Assembly (NCBI GenBank): GCA_041481445.1
Contig: JBGPBV010000001.1
Coordinates: 44,811-108,810, forward strand
Source of the DNA: AA29 sp041481445
GTDB taxonomy: Bacteria > Acidobacteriota > Vicinamibacteria > Fen-336
Reading direction: 5' to 3'
Length of the DNA: 64,000 nt
The notes beneath the pieces were generated by a model. The model was not told the DNA's origin, did not search any database, and saw only the letters and a program-made list of their open reading frames with translations. A program made the translations under genes and the position numbers. This document shows, piece after piece, positions 1 to 7,600 of this stretch (positions are counted from its first letter, which is position 1; the number at the start of each line of letters is the position of its first letter).

Positions 1-519
1 GGTGTGGCCGCGGCCCACTCCGAGGGCGCCGAGGCCGCCCGCCACCGCCGCCGCCTCCGCCAGGAGCGCGCCGTAGGTGATCGTCTCCTCCACGCCGTCG
101 TCGTTGCGCAGGTAGACGTGCGGCCGCTGGGGCTGGGACTGCGCGCGGCGCCAGAGCGACTCGTGGACGGTGGCCGCCGACTCCGGGGCGGTGGCCGCGG
201 CCAGCGCGGCCGCCCGCTCCGGGCGCGCGGGCAGGTCCACGGGCCCGCCGTCCGTGAGCAGGCGGGCGATGTCCGCCGCCGTCTCCGCCTGCAGGAACCG
301 GTCGTCGAGGGCGCGGCCGAAGGCGCTCTCCAGCCGCAGGAGCAGCTCGACGCGCTCGAGGCTGCCCAGGCCCACCTCGCGCTCGAGGGAGGCGGCGGCA
401 GCGACGGCGTGGGCCGCCCGCGCGCCCCCCAGCTCCTCGGCCAGCGCGCGCACCACCTCGAGCACGCGCGTCTCGACGAGGGCGAGGGCGGACGGCGGCG
501 GGGCCACCGCGTCGGTCAT
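1..519 (-). CDS. Acyl carrier domain fused to AMP-dependent acyl-CoA ligase (N-terminal part)
   Basis: The gene starts at ATG 519 and runs off the left edge, leaving 173 residues. Residues 10-90 form a phosphopantetheine-binding (ACP-like) helical domain. The motif GLGSLERVEL places the likely attachment serine at residue 53. From about residue 118 (ESLWRRAQSQPQRPHVYL, then TITYGALLAEA) the sequence matches the start of an AMP-binding acyl-CoA/fatty acyl-AMP ligase. In this family the ligase activates an acid as acyl-AMP and the carrier domain can take the acyl chain as a thioester. An ACP placed before the ligase is less common than the reverse order. The catalytic core lies outside the window, so the substrate is unknown. 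A TACAGT -10-like box (535-530) lies 10 nt before the start, facing the divergent gene at 563. Confidence 0.8.
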   Translation of the reverse strand, partial: MTDAVAPPPSALALVETRVLEVVRALAEELGGARAAHAVAAAASLEREVGLGSLERVELLLRLESAFGRALDDRFLQAETAADIARLLTDGGPVDLPARPERAAALAAATAPESAATVHESLWRRAQSQPQRPHVYLRNDDGVEETITYGALLAEAAAVAGGLGALGVGRGHT

Positions 520-529
520 GGAGAGGTCC

Positions 530-539
530 ACTGTACACT
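530..539. promoter_or_regulatory. Overlapping divergent -10-like boxes
   Basis: The short sequence ACTGTACACT holds TACAGT on the minus strand (535-530), 10 nt before ATG 519, and TACACT on the plus strand (534-539), ahead of GTG 563. Neither has a convincing -35 box. The gap between the two start codons is only 43 nt, so both promoters must lie here if each gene has its own. Confidence 0.4.
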
Positions 540-562
540 CGAAAGCGGCAAGGAGGCACCGC

Positions 563-784
563 GTGCTCGAGGCCGTCACCCTGCGTGAGATCCAGAAGAT
601 CTTCGAGATCACCGACCGGCTCGGCATCCACCGCGAGCAGCTCGTGATCCCGCTCGGTCCCCGCCATCCCGGACGGGTGCGGAGGATGCCGAACGGCAAG
701 ATCGAGATCGTGGTCGATGGTGAGGGCGACTTCGAGGCCTGGCTGGCCACCCTGGAGGCGGCCATCCGCGCGGCCGGCGTCTAG
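563..784 (+). CDS. Small conserved-looking protein of unknown function
   Basis: This is a 73-residue protein starting at GTG 563. A perfect AGGAGG (551-556) six bases upstream decides this start over longer in-frame options. The sequence begins LEAVTLREIQKIFEITDRLG and continues with a basic middle (RHPGRVRRMPNGK) and an acidic C-terminal helix (GDFEAWLATLEAAIR). There is no signal peptide or membrane segment, so it is probably cytosolic. I do not recognise the family. It is divergent from the ACP/ligase gene and ends convergently with the macro-domain gene, sharing a CTAG at 781-784 as both stop codons. Confidence 0.75.
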   Translation: MLEAVTLREIQKIFEITDRLGIHREQLVIPLGPRHPGRVRRMPNGKIEIVVDGEGDFEAWLATLEAAIRAAGV

Positions 785-1350
785 GCTTCCGGAACCGCCG
801 CCGCCAGCGCGCGGCGGTAGACGTCGAGGTCCGCGGCCGAGAACAGCACGCAACGCACGAGGCGCACCGACCGCGCGGCGGGCAGGAGCGCGGCCAGCGT
901 GCGGAGGGCGACCGGCGCCGCCTCCTCGATCGGGTAGCCGTAGGCGCCGGTGGAGATGCTGGGGAACGCGATCGACCAGAGCCCTTCCTGCTCGGCGAGG
1001 GCCAGGCTCGCCCGGTAGCACGAGGCCAGCGTCTCCGCCTCTCCCGCCCCGCCCCCGTACCAGACCGGGCCCACGGTGTGGATCACGCGCCGCGCGGGCA
1101 GGGCGCCGCCGGTGGTGATCACGGCTCTACCCGCGGGCAGGAGACCGCGTCGGGCGCGGATGGCGCGGCACTCCTCGAGGATCGCGGGGCCGCCGCCGGA
1201 ATGGATGGCGCCGTCCACGCCGCCGCCACCCAGGAGCGACGAGTTGGCGGCGTTGACGATCGCGTCCACCTGCTCGCGCGTGAGGTCGCCGCGCGCGATC
1301 TCGAGGCGCGCGGGGCCGAACGTGCGGGCAAGGCCGGGATCGGCGGTCAA
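781..1350 (-). CDS. Macro-domain protein (YmdB-like O-acetyl-ADP-ribose deacetylase)
   Basis: The 189-residue protein is a single macro domain. Visible motifs are GDLTREQVDAIVNAANSSL followed by the glycine-rich GGGGVDGAIHSGGG, then VIHTVGPVW and FPSISTGAYGYP. These form the ADP-ribose pocket, and the Asn/Asp positions of MacroD/YmdB-type hydrolases are present. Family members remove ADP-ribose or O-acetyl groups from proteins or small molecules in the cytosol. The start is TTG 1350 with no clear ribosome binding site, so a slightly different start is possible. The gene stands alone, with HU downstream on the same strand of its neighbours and a shared CTAG stop with the gene on the plus strand. 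Confidence 0.9.
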   Translation of the reverse strand: MTADPGLARTFGPARLEIARGDLTREQVDAIVNAANSSLLGGGGVDGAIHSGGGPAILEECRAIRARRGLLPAGRAVITTGGALPARRVIHTVGPVWYGGGAGEAETLASCYRASLALAEQEGLWSIAFPSISTGAYGYPIEEAAPVALRTLAALLPAARSVRLVRCVLFSAADLDVYRRALAAAVPEA

Positions 1351-1408
1351 GTCGCGGTTGGCGCGGGGGGGGCGCGAGGAGCGGACGGTCTCCCCGCGCC
1401 CGGGCGAG

Positions 1409-1699
1409 CTACTTGGCGTTGCCGAGCGCGGCGTCCTTGGCCGCCTTGGCCACCACGAACTTCAGCCGTCGCCGGGCGGGGATCTTCATTTCCTGGCCGG
1501 TCTGGGGATTGCGCCCCATCCGCGCCTTGTAGTTTCGGACCACGAGCTTCCCGACGCCGGGAATCGTGAACCCGTTCTTGGCCTCCTTGTGGGCCATGTT
1601 GGCCAGCGCCTCGAGGTACGCGGCCGACGTCTTCTTCGGGATGTCGACCTCTTCGGCCAGCGCGGCCACGATCTTCGACTTGGTCATCGGCTTCGCCAT
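1409..1699 (-). CDS. HU/IHF-family DNA-binding protein
   Basis: This 96-residue protein starts at ATG 1699, with GGAGG (1713-1709) nine bases upstream; a longer in-frame version to 1798 lacks such a site. It begins MAKPMTKSKIVAALAEEV, then a helical dimer region. The beta-arm follows, with KNGFTIPGVGKLVVRNYKAR, GRNPQTGQEMKIPARR and the proline-tipped arm typical of the family. It ends in a basic AKAAKDAALGNAK tail. HU-type proteins bend and compact DNA as dimers. It appears monocistronic with a good promoter (1768-1798). Which paralogue group (HU or IHF) it belongs to cannot be decided here. Confidence 0.93.
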   Translation of the reverse strand: MAKPMTKSKIVAALAEEVDIPKKTSAAYLEALANMAHKEAKNGFTIPGVGKLVVRNYKARMGRNPQTGQEMKIPARRRLKFVVAKAAKDAALGNAK

Positions 1700-1767
1700 C
1701 GACTCAATCCTCCAGTGGGCGCCTCCAAGGCGCCGGGGGCAGGGCAGACATGCAAAAAAGGCGCGCC

Positions 1768-1798
1768 ATTCTACATGGGGAGTCCGGCGCGGTGTCAA
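1768..1798 (-). promoter_or_regulatory. Promoter of the HU gene
   Basis: On the minus strand a perfect TTGACA (1798-1793) is followed after 19 bases by TAGAAT (1773-1768). The spacer is two bases longer than ideal. The predicted leader to ATG 1699 is about 60 nt and contains a T-run (complement of 1754-1759) and the GGAGG site. Confidence 0.55.
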
Positions 1799-1855
1799 CA
1801 GGGTTTCCGCGCGCGAAAAGCGCCGCTCGCCCGCATCTGGCGCGGGCGCGCGCGA

Positions 1856-2182
1856 TCAGGGGGTGACGGGTCCGGGCTCGCGCACCAGGAAGACGGTCTC
1901 GCCCGGGCGCGCCAGGCCGAGCTCCTCGCGGGCCAGGCGCTCGATCGCGCGCGGGTCGGAGCGCAGGGCGGCGATCTCGGTGGCCAGGCGCGCGTTCTCC
2001 GCCTGGAGGTCCTCGATCTCGTGCGCGAGGGCCTCCGCGCGGTGGCGCTGGTCGATGAGGTGGAGGAGGCCGCGGTCGCCGAAGAGGGCGCCGACCAGGA
2101 GCGCGATGAGCGCGATGATCGACGCCAGGGTCGCCGCCTTGCGGCGGAGCCCGACGTCGCCGGAGCGCTCCTCGCGTGCCAT
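1856..2182 (-). CDS. FtsB/DivIC-family septum formation initiator
   Basis: The 108-residue protein has a short basic cytoplasmic start (residues 1-16), one membrane helix (about 18-36, ASIIALIALLVGALF) and a coiled coil (about 42-72, with AEALAHEIEDLQAENARL). It ends with the family's typical tail, DPRAIERLAREELGLARPGE followed by TVFLV. FtsB/DivIC proteins join FtsL and FtsQ/DivIB in the divisome and help activate septal peptidoglycan synthesis. An AGAGGA lies close to ATG 2182, with GAGG a little further upstream. The region just upstream borders the possible DUF6788 element, so its promoter may lie in or beyond that element. Confidence 0.87.
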   Translation of the reverse strand: MAREERSGDVGLRRKAATLASIIALIALLVGALFGDRGLLHLIDQRHRAEALAHEIEDLQAENARLATEIAALRSDPRAIERLAREELGLARPGETVFLVREPGPVTP

Positions 2183-2239
2183 TCCTCTACCTCAAGCGTT
2201 ACTTAATTTTCTGCAGTGTAACATGGCGTGGTCGCAAGA

Positions 2240-2644
2240 TTATGTGTGGGTTGCCGTGGCCAGGCCGAGGCGCGTCCCCGTCTGGCGCAGGCGGGCCTGC
2301 TGATAGCGACGGAGCAGGGCGACCAGCTCCACGTTGACCTTCTGTAGACGCCCCAGCCCGCGCCGGAACTCGCGGTAGCGGCGCACCAGCGTCCGCGCGC
2401 GCGCGGCCTCCGCCGCGTCGAGATAGGCGAACGAGCCGCGGCCGCGGCTGCGGTTGGACAGCACGAAGTAGGGACCGTGCTTGCGGCCGCCGTGGCAGGC
2501 GCAGCCCGCCTTGCCGCACTCCATGTACCGCACGAGCAGCGAGCCCTGGAGCTGGGCCCGCTGCTCGAGCAGGGCGGCCACGAGCGCCCGCTGCGCGGCC
2601 ACCTTCCGCCGCACCCGCGCCCGGATCTCCTCGGCGAGAGTCAT
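2240..2644 (-). CDS. DUF6788-like small basic Cys-motif protein
   Basis: The protein has 134 residues. An N-terminal coiled-coil-like, Arg/Ala-rich region (1-33) is followed by RYMECGKAGCACHGGRKHGP, with three cysteines and histidines spaced like a small metal-binding or nucleic-acid-binding knuckle. A basic helical C-terminus rich in Arg and Leu follows. This cysteine motif is how I recognise the family, whose function I do not know. The start is ATG 2644, six bases after a strong hairpin (2650-2681) whose 3' arm covers the only AGG-like ribosome binding site. It sits between the ftsB-like gene and the EVE gene, within a pair of short inverted repeats. Confidence 0.7.
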   Translation of the reverse strand: MTLAEEIRARVRRKVAAQRALVAALLEQRAQLQGSLLVRYMECGKAGCACHGGRKHGPYFVLSNRSRGRGSFAYLDAAEAARARTLVRRYREFRRGLGRLQKVNVELVALLRRYQQARLRQTGTRLGLATATHT

Positions 2645-2649
2645 CTTGT

Positions 2650-2681
2650 CCTACAGTGTTATTGAAGAAAAGCACTGTAGG
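2650..2681 (-). promoter_or_regulatory. Hairpin covering the ribosome binding site
   Basis: CCTACAGTG (2650-2658) and CACTGTAGG (2673-2681) form a perfect 9-bp stem with a 14-nt AT-rich loop. In the minus-strand transcript the 3' arm ends in GTAGG, which with the next bases is the only Shine-Dalgarno-like site for ATG 2644. Folding would therefore limit translation of the DUF6788-like gene. Confidence 0.5.
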
Positions 2682-2759
2682 AATACACCGTGGGCCCGGG
2701 CCCTGTCAAGGGAAAACCGGCGCCCCTCCCCGCGGGCGACCGCCCTCGGGCGCGCGGGC

Positions 2760-2765
2760 TATGAT
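2760..2765 (+). promoter_or_regulatory. -10 box of the EVE gene (leaderless type)
   Basis: TATGAT at 2760-2765 lies six bases before ATG 2772, and no Shine-Dalgarno site is present between. A start of transcription at or next to the ATG would give a leaderless mRNA. No good -35 box is visible. Confidence 0.5.
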
Positions 2766-2771
2766 TCGGGC

Positions 2772-3173
2772 ATGTGGCTGCTGAAGACGGAGCCGTCGAG
2801 CTACGCCTACGACGACCTCGAGCGCGACAAGCGGGCGACCTGGGACGGGGTGACCAATCCGGTGGCCCTGAAGAACCTGCGGGCCATGAAGGAGGGCGAC
2901 GCCGCCCTCATCTACCACACGGGGGACGAGAAGGCGGTGGTGGGGACGGCCCTGGTCGTGCGCGCGGCCTACCCGGACCCGAAGTCGAAGGACCCGCGGC
3001 GGGTGGTGGTGGACCTCACCCCCGCCGGCCGGGTGGCGCGGCCGGTCACGCTGGCGGAGATCCGGGAGATGGCGGCCTTCGCGGGCAGCCCGCTGCTACG
3101 TCAGGGCCGCCTGTCCGTCGTCCCCCTCACCAAGGAGCAGTGGAACGCGCTCACGCGAAAGGCGGGGGGTTGA
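2772..3173 (+). CDS. EVE-domain (PUA-like) protein
   Basis: The protein is 133 residues, the usual length for a stand-alone EVE domain (thymocyte nuclear protein 1-like). It begins MWLLKTEPSSYAYDDLERDK and has TWDGVTNPVALKNLR, then MKEGDAALIYHTGDEKAVVG, which are the conserved pocket and strand motifs. EVE/PUA domains bind modified bases in RNA or DNA. In bacteria they often accompany modification-dependent restriction or RNA-modification genes, but neither is next to it here. A TATGAT box lies six bases before the ATG, suggesting a leaderless message. It ends convergently with cutA. Confidence 0.93.
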   Translation: MWLLKTEPSSYAYDDLERDKRATWDGVTNPVALKNLRAMKEGDAALIYHTGDEKAVVGTALVVRAAYPDPKSKDPRRVVVDLTPAGRVARPVTLAEIREMAAFAGSPLLRQGRLSVVPLTKEQWNALTRKAGG

Positions 3174-3183
3174 GGGCGGCCGG

Positions 3184-3507
3184 CTAGCGGACGCTCTCGG
3201 CGATCCAGTCGAGATAGGCGTCGCTGCCACCCGCCACCGGGAGCACGATCATCTCCGGCAGGTCGTACGGGTGGAGCGCGCGCAGGCGGACCCCGAGGTC
3301 CTGGACCTTCTCCGCCCGCGTCTTGATGACGAGCAGCAGCTCGTCGCCCTTCTCGACCGCGCCCTTCCAGCGGTAGAAGGAGACCATCCCGGGCACCACG
3401 CTGACGCAGGCGGCCAGCCGCTCGCCCACCAGCGCCTGGGCCAGGCGAAGGGCGTCCTCGCAAGTGCCGACGGTGGAGAGGACGAGGACGGTGCCGTCGT
3501 TGGGCAC
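3184..3507 (-). CDS. cutA: CutA-like divalent-cation tolerance protein
   Basis: This 107-residue protein starts at GTG 3507, eleven bases after the stop of the cystathionine gamma-synthase gene, so the two are probably co-transcribed. It shows the CutA1 pattern. LVLSTVGTCEDALRLAQALV is followed by LAACVSVVPGMVSFYRWKG, then EKGDELLLVIKT, and HPYDLPEMIVLPVAGGSDAY near the end. CutA forms very stable trimers with a ferredoxin-like fold related to PII proteins. It was linked to copper tolerance in E. coli, but its real role is uncertain. Confidence 0.92.
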   Translation of the reverse strand: MPNDGTVLVLSTVGTCEDALRLAQALVGERLAACVSVVPGMVSFYRWKGAVEKGDELLLVIKTRAEKVQDLGVRLRALHPYDLPEMIVLPVAGGSDAYLDWIAESVR

Positions 3508-3518
3508 GGCCGCCGCCC

Positions 3519-4655
3519 TCAGGCCGCCTCGAGGCCGCGCGCGAGGTCGGCCACGAGGTCGTCCGCGTCCTCGATGCCGACGCTGATCCGCACCAGGCCG
3601 TTGCCGATGCCGAGGGCGTCCCGCTCCGGCTGGGTGTAGCCGGCGTGGGTCATGGTCGCGGGATGCGAGATCAGGGTCTCCACGCCGCCCAGGCTCTCGC
3701 CGAGCGAGCACAGGGCCACCGCCTGCAGGAGGCGGTCGGCCGCCTCGCGCGTGCCGAGGTCGAAGGAGATCATGGCCCCGAAGCCGCTGGACTGCCGGCG
3801 GTGGACCTCGTGCCCGGGATGGTCGGCGAAGCCGGGCCAGTAGACCCGCCGGACCTTCTTCTGCTCGCGCAGGAAGGCGGCCACGCGCCGTCCGTTCTCT
3901 TCGTGCCGCGGCATGCGCACGGCCAGGGTCTTGGTGCCGCGCAGCACGAGCCAGGAGTCGAAGGGGGAGAGGATGGCCCCGGCGGCGTTCTGGTAGTACT
4001 GCAGCCACTGCGCGTGCCCCTTGTCCCGCACCACCGCCACCCCGCCCACGCTGTCGGAGTGGCCGTTGAGGAACTTGGTGGTGGAGTGCACGACGAGGTC
4101 CGCCCCCAGCTCGAGGGGGCGCTGGAAGAACGGGCTCATGAAGGTGTTGTCCACCACGAGCAGGGCGCGGCGGCGGTGGGCGGCCTCGGCCAGGGCGGCG
4201 ATGTCGCAGACCTTCATGAGGGGGTTGGTGGGGGTCTCGATCCAGAGCATCGCGAAGTCGCCCGCGACGCGGTCGAAGGCAAGGGCGTCGCTGGCGTCGA
4301 GGAAGGTGAACTCGACGCCGTACTGCGCGAGGACCTTGGTGAAGAGCCGGTGGGTGCCCCCGTACACGTTGTCGGAGACGACCACGCGCTGCCCGGGCTT
4401 GACCAGGCTCATCACCGCGTTGGTGGCAGCCATGCCGGAGGCGAAGCAGTAGGCGTCGGTGCCATTCTCGAGGGCGGCCAGGTTCTTCTCCAGGGCCCGC
4501 CGCGTCGGGTTCTGGGTGCGCGCGTACTCGTAGCCCTTGTTCTTGCCGATCCCCTCCTGGACGTAGGTGGAGGTCTGGAAGATCGGGGTGACGATGGCGC
4601 CGGTGGAAGGGTCCGGCTCCTGGCCGGCGTGGATGCAGTCGGTGGCGAAAGCCAT
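3519..4655 (-). CDS. Cystathionine gamma-synthase/lyase-type PLP enzyme
   Basis: The protein is 378 residues, typical for the Cys/Met-metabolism PLP family. TTKFLNGHSD gives the Schiff-base lysine at K194. YARTQNPTRRALEKNLAALE and FASGMAATNAVMSL, and the substrate-site region SLGESLGGVETLISHPATMTH, are all present. Such enzymes join O-acyl-homoserine with cysteine to cystathionine, or cleave cystathionine; sequence alone does not settle which. It starts at ATG 4655 with CGAGG upstream and lies 25 nt after the GGDEF/EAL gene and 11 nt before cutA, so a shared transcript is likely. Confidence 0.93.
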   Translation of the reverse strand: MAFATDCIHAGQEPDPSTGAIVTPIFQTSTYVQEGIGKNKGYEYARTQNPTRRALEKNLAALENGTDAYCFASGMAATNAVMSLVKPGQRVVVSDNVYGGTHRLFTKVLAQYGVEFTFLDASDALAFDRVAGDFAMLWIETPTNPLMKVCDIAALAEAAHRRRALLVVDNTFMSPFFQRPLELGADLVVHSTTKFLNGHSDSVGGVAVVRDKGHAQWLQYYQNAAGAILSPFDSWLVLRGTKTLAVRMPRHEENGRRVAAFLREQKKVRRVYWPGFADHPGHEVHRRQSSGFGAMISFDLGTREAADRLLQAVALCSLGESLGGVETLISHPATMTHAGYTQPERDALGIGNGLVRISVGIEDADDLVADLARGLEAA

Positions 4656-4680
4656 CGGGATACCTCGCTCTCGGAAGGTG

Positions 4681-7600
4681 CTATCCGAGCCGCCGGGCCC
4701 GGGCCAGGAACTCGCCGCACTCCGCCGCGGCCAGCGGCCGAGAGAAGAGGAAGCCCTGCATGCGGTCGCACTGGCGGGTGGAGAGGAACTCGAGCTGCTG
4801 CTGGGTCTCCACGCCCTCCGCCACCACCCGGAGCTTGAGGGTGTGGGCCAGGGCGATGATGGCGGTGGCGATGGCGGCGTCGTCGGGGTCGCTCGTGATG
4901 TCGCGCACGAAGGACTGGTCGATCTTGAGGGTGTCGATGGGCAGGCGCTTGAGGTAGGAGAGCGACGAGTAGCCGATGCCGAAGTCGTCGATGGAGATGC
5001 GCACCCCCAGGGCCTTCAGCTCGCGCAGGGTGTGGATGGTGGCCTCCGCGTTCTGCATGGCGTGGCTCTCCGTGACCTCCAGGTCCAGCGAGCGCGCGGA
5101 GAGCCCGGTCTCCCGGAGGGCGCGCTTGACGTGCTCCACGATCTCCGGCTGCTGGAACTGGCGCGCGGACAGGTTGACGGCCACGCACAGGTGGGGATGG
5201 CCGTCCTCCTGCCACTTCTTGACCTGGGCGCAGGCGGTGCGCAGGGTCCAGACGCCGATGGGCAGGATGAGGCTGGTGATCTCGGCCAGGTGCATGAAGT
5301 CGCCGGGGTAGACGAGGCCGGTCTCCGGGTGCTCCCAGCGCAGCAGGGCCTCGACCCCGTGCACGCGGCCGGTGGAGAGGTCGAGCAGGGGCTGGTAGTG
5401 CAGCAGCAGCTCGCCGTGGGCCAGGGCCTTGCGCAGGCTGCTCTCCAGGGCCAGGCGCTCCACCGCCCGCTCGTTCATGGCGTGGGTGTAGAGCTGGAAG
5501 TTGTCGCGGCCCTGCTCCTTGGCCCGGTACATCGCGATGTCCGCGTTCTTGACCAGCGTCTCGCCGTCGAGCCCGTCCTCGGGATAGAGGGAGAGGCCGA
5601 TGGAGGCGGTGACGAAGAGGTCGCGCCCCTCCAGGCGGAACGGAAGGCGCAGCGAGTCCAGGATCTTCTCCGCCACGCGCGCGATGTCGTCGCTCTTGGC
5701 GATGCCGGGCAGGAGCAGGATGAACTCGTCACCCCCGAGGCGGGCCACGGTGTCCCCCTCGCGCACTCCCGCCTCCAGCCGCTCCGCCACCGCCTGCAGC
5801 AGCCGGTCGCCCAGGCTGTGCCCGAGCGAGTCGTTGATGACCTTGAAGCGGTCGAGGTCGAGGAAGAGGATGCCCAGGCGCTGCTGCTGGCGGTGGGCCT
5901 GGGCCACCGCCACGTTCAAGCGGTCGTTGAAGAGGAGCCGGTTGGGCAGCCCGGTCAGCACGTCGTGGTAGGCCAGGCTCTTGATCTGCTCCTCCGCGCG
6001 CTTGCGCTCGGTGACGTCGAAGGCGATGCCGAGCACGGCCGGCCTCCCCCCGAACTCCACCGAGCTGGCGGAGGAATCCAGCCAGCGCTCCTCGCCGTCC
6101 CGCCGCTCGACCTTGAACTCGTAGCGGGAGGGGACGGACTCCCCGCGCTGGCGGGCCATGCCGCGCTCGCGCACCGCCTCCCGGAAGTCGGGGTGGACGA
6201 GGTTCCAGATGTTCAGCCCGCGCAGCTCGTCGCGGGTGTAGCCGGTGATGGAGGCGGCGGCGGGGTTGGCGTAGCGGAAGCCCTCGTCCTGGTAGATGAA
6301 GATGGCGCAGGGCGCGGTCTCGGCCAGGGTGCGGAAGCGGGCCTCGCTCTCCCGGAGGGCGTCGGCGGCCCGCCGGCGGTCGAGGGCGGCGGCCACGTGC
6401 TGGGAGACGAAGGTCAGGATGTCGCGGTCCTCCTCCGTGTAGCGCGCCGCTTCCGAGTAGCTCTGCACGACGACGACGCCGAAGGCGATGGTGCCCCGCA
6501 TGAGGGGCACGCCCAGCCAGTCCACGGAAGGGGCTCCCACCACCTCCACCTCGCCTTGCGCGACCAGGCGCTCGAAGACGGCGGGGGAGGCCAGGAGGGG
6601 CGTGCCCGTGCGCACCACGAACTCGGTCAGGGTCTTCCCCTGCTTCACCGGGGGCGGCGCGGGATCCACCTCGTCCACGAAGTACTCGAAGGTGAGGGCG
6701 CGCGCGGCCTCGTCGTAGAGGGCGAGGTAGAAGTTCCGCGCGTACATCAGCTCGCCCACGATGTGGTGGATGCTGGCGTAGAAGCCCTGCATGTCCTGGA
6801 CGGAGCCGCTGATCTCGGCGATGCGGTAGAGCGCCCGCTGGAGCTTCTCCGCGCGCTTGCGCTCGGAGATGTCGCGCATCACCACCTGCACCGCCGGCTT
6901 GTCGTTGAACGTGAACGGCGTGGCCTGGCCCTCCACCTCCACCGGGGTGCCGTCCAGGCGGAGGAGCTTCTCCTCCACGAACGGCACCGCCTCCCCGCGC
7001 TCGAGGGCGTCCAGGCGGGCCCGCACCACCGAGCGGGAGTCCGGGTGCACGAGCTCCAGCACCGGTCGTCCGACGAGGTCCTCCGAACGGGCCGCCCCCA
7101 TCGTGCGGAGCGCGGACGGGTTGGCGAAGACGACCTTGCCCTCGCTGTGGATGGCGATGCCGTCCGGCGACATCTCGACCAGCCGCCGGTAGCGCTCCTC
7201 GCTCGCGCGCAGCGCCGCCTCCGCCTGCCGCCGCTCGGTCACGTCGATGACCACGCCCCGGAACCCCTGGGGCATTCCCTGCCCGTCGCGCATCAGCCCC
7301 ACGGAAGCCAGCACCGCCCGGCGGGTCCCGTCCTTGCCCACCACCTCCAGCTCCGCGCTGCGCAGGATGCGGCCGGTCTCCAGCACCTGCCCGAAGATGT
7401 CCGAGAGCCTGGCTCCGTGCTCGTCGTCGGTGAGGGTGCGGCCGTTGGTGCCGAGCAGGTCTTCGCGGCGGTAGCCCAGGGACCGGCAGAGGGCGTCGTT
7501 GAAGAAGGTGAAGTTGCCGTCGAGGTCGACCTCGTAGTAGCCCTCGTCCATGCCCTCGAGGATCGCCCGATGCTTCTCCTCGCTCAGGCGCAGGGCCTCC

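Larger units (their letters stand above)
2211..2681. mobile_element. Possible small element carrying a DUF6788-like gene
   Basis: The ends carry the imperfect inverted repeat CTGCAGTG (2211-2218) and CACTGTAG (2673-2680), matching at 7 of 8 bases. A further direct copy, CTACAGTGT, lies at 2651-2659. The ends are visibly more AT-rich than the surroundings. The only gene inside is the DUF6788-like one; there is no transposase. No target-site duplication was found. This could be a non-autonomous mobile unit or simply a gene with repeated regulatory sites. Confidence 0.35.

Noticed and set aside
2772..3173. EVE gene as part of a restriction or defence island
   Set aside because: EVE domains can mark such islands, but the neighbours (ftsB, DUF6788-like, cutA, cystathionine gamma-synthase) include no nuclease, methyltransferase or helicase.
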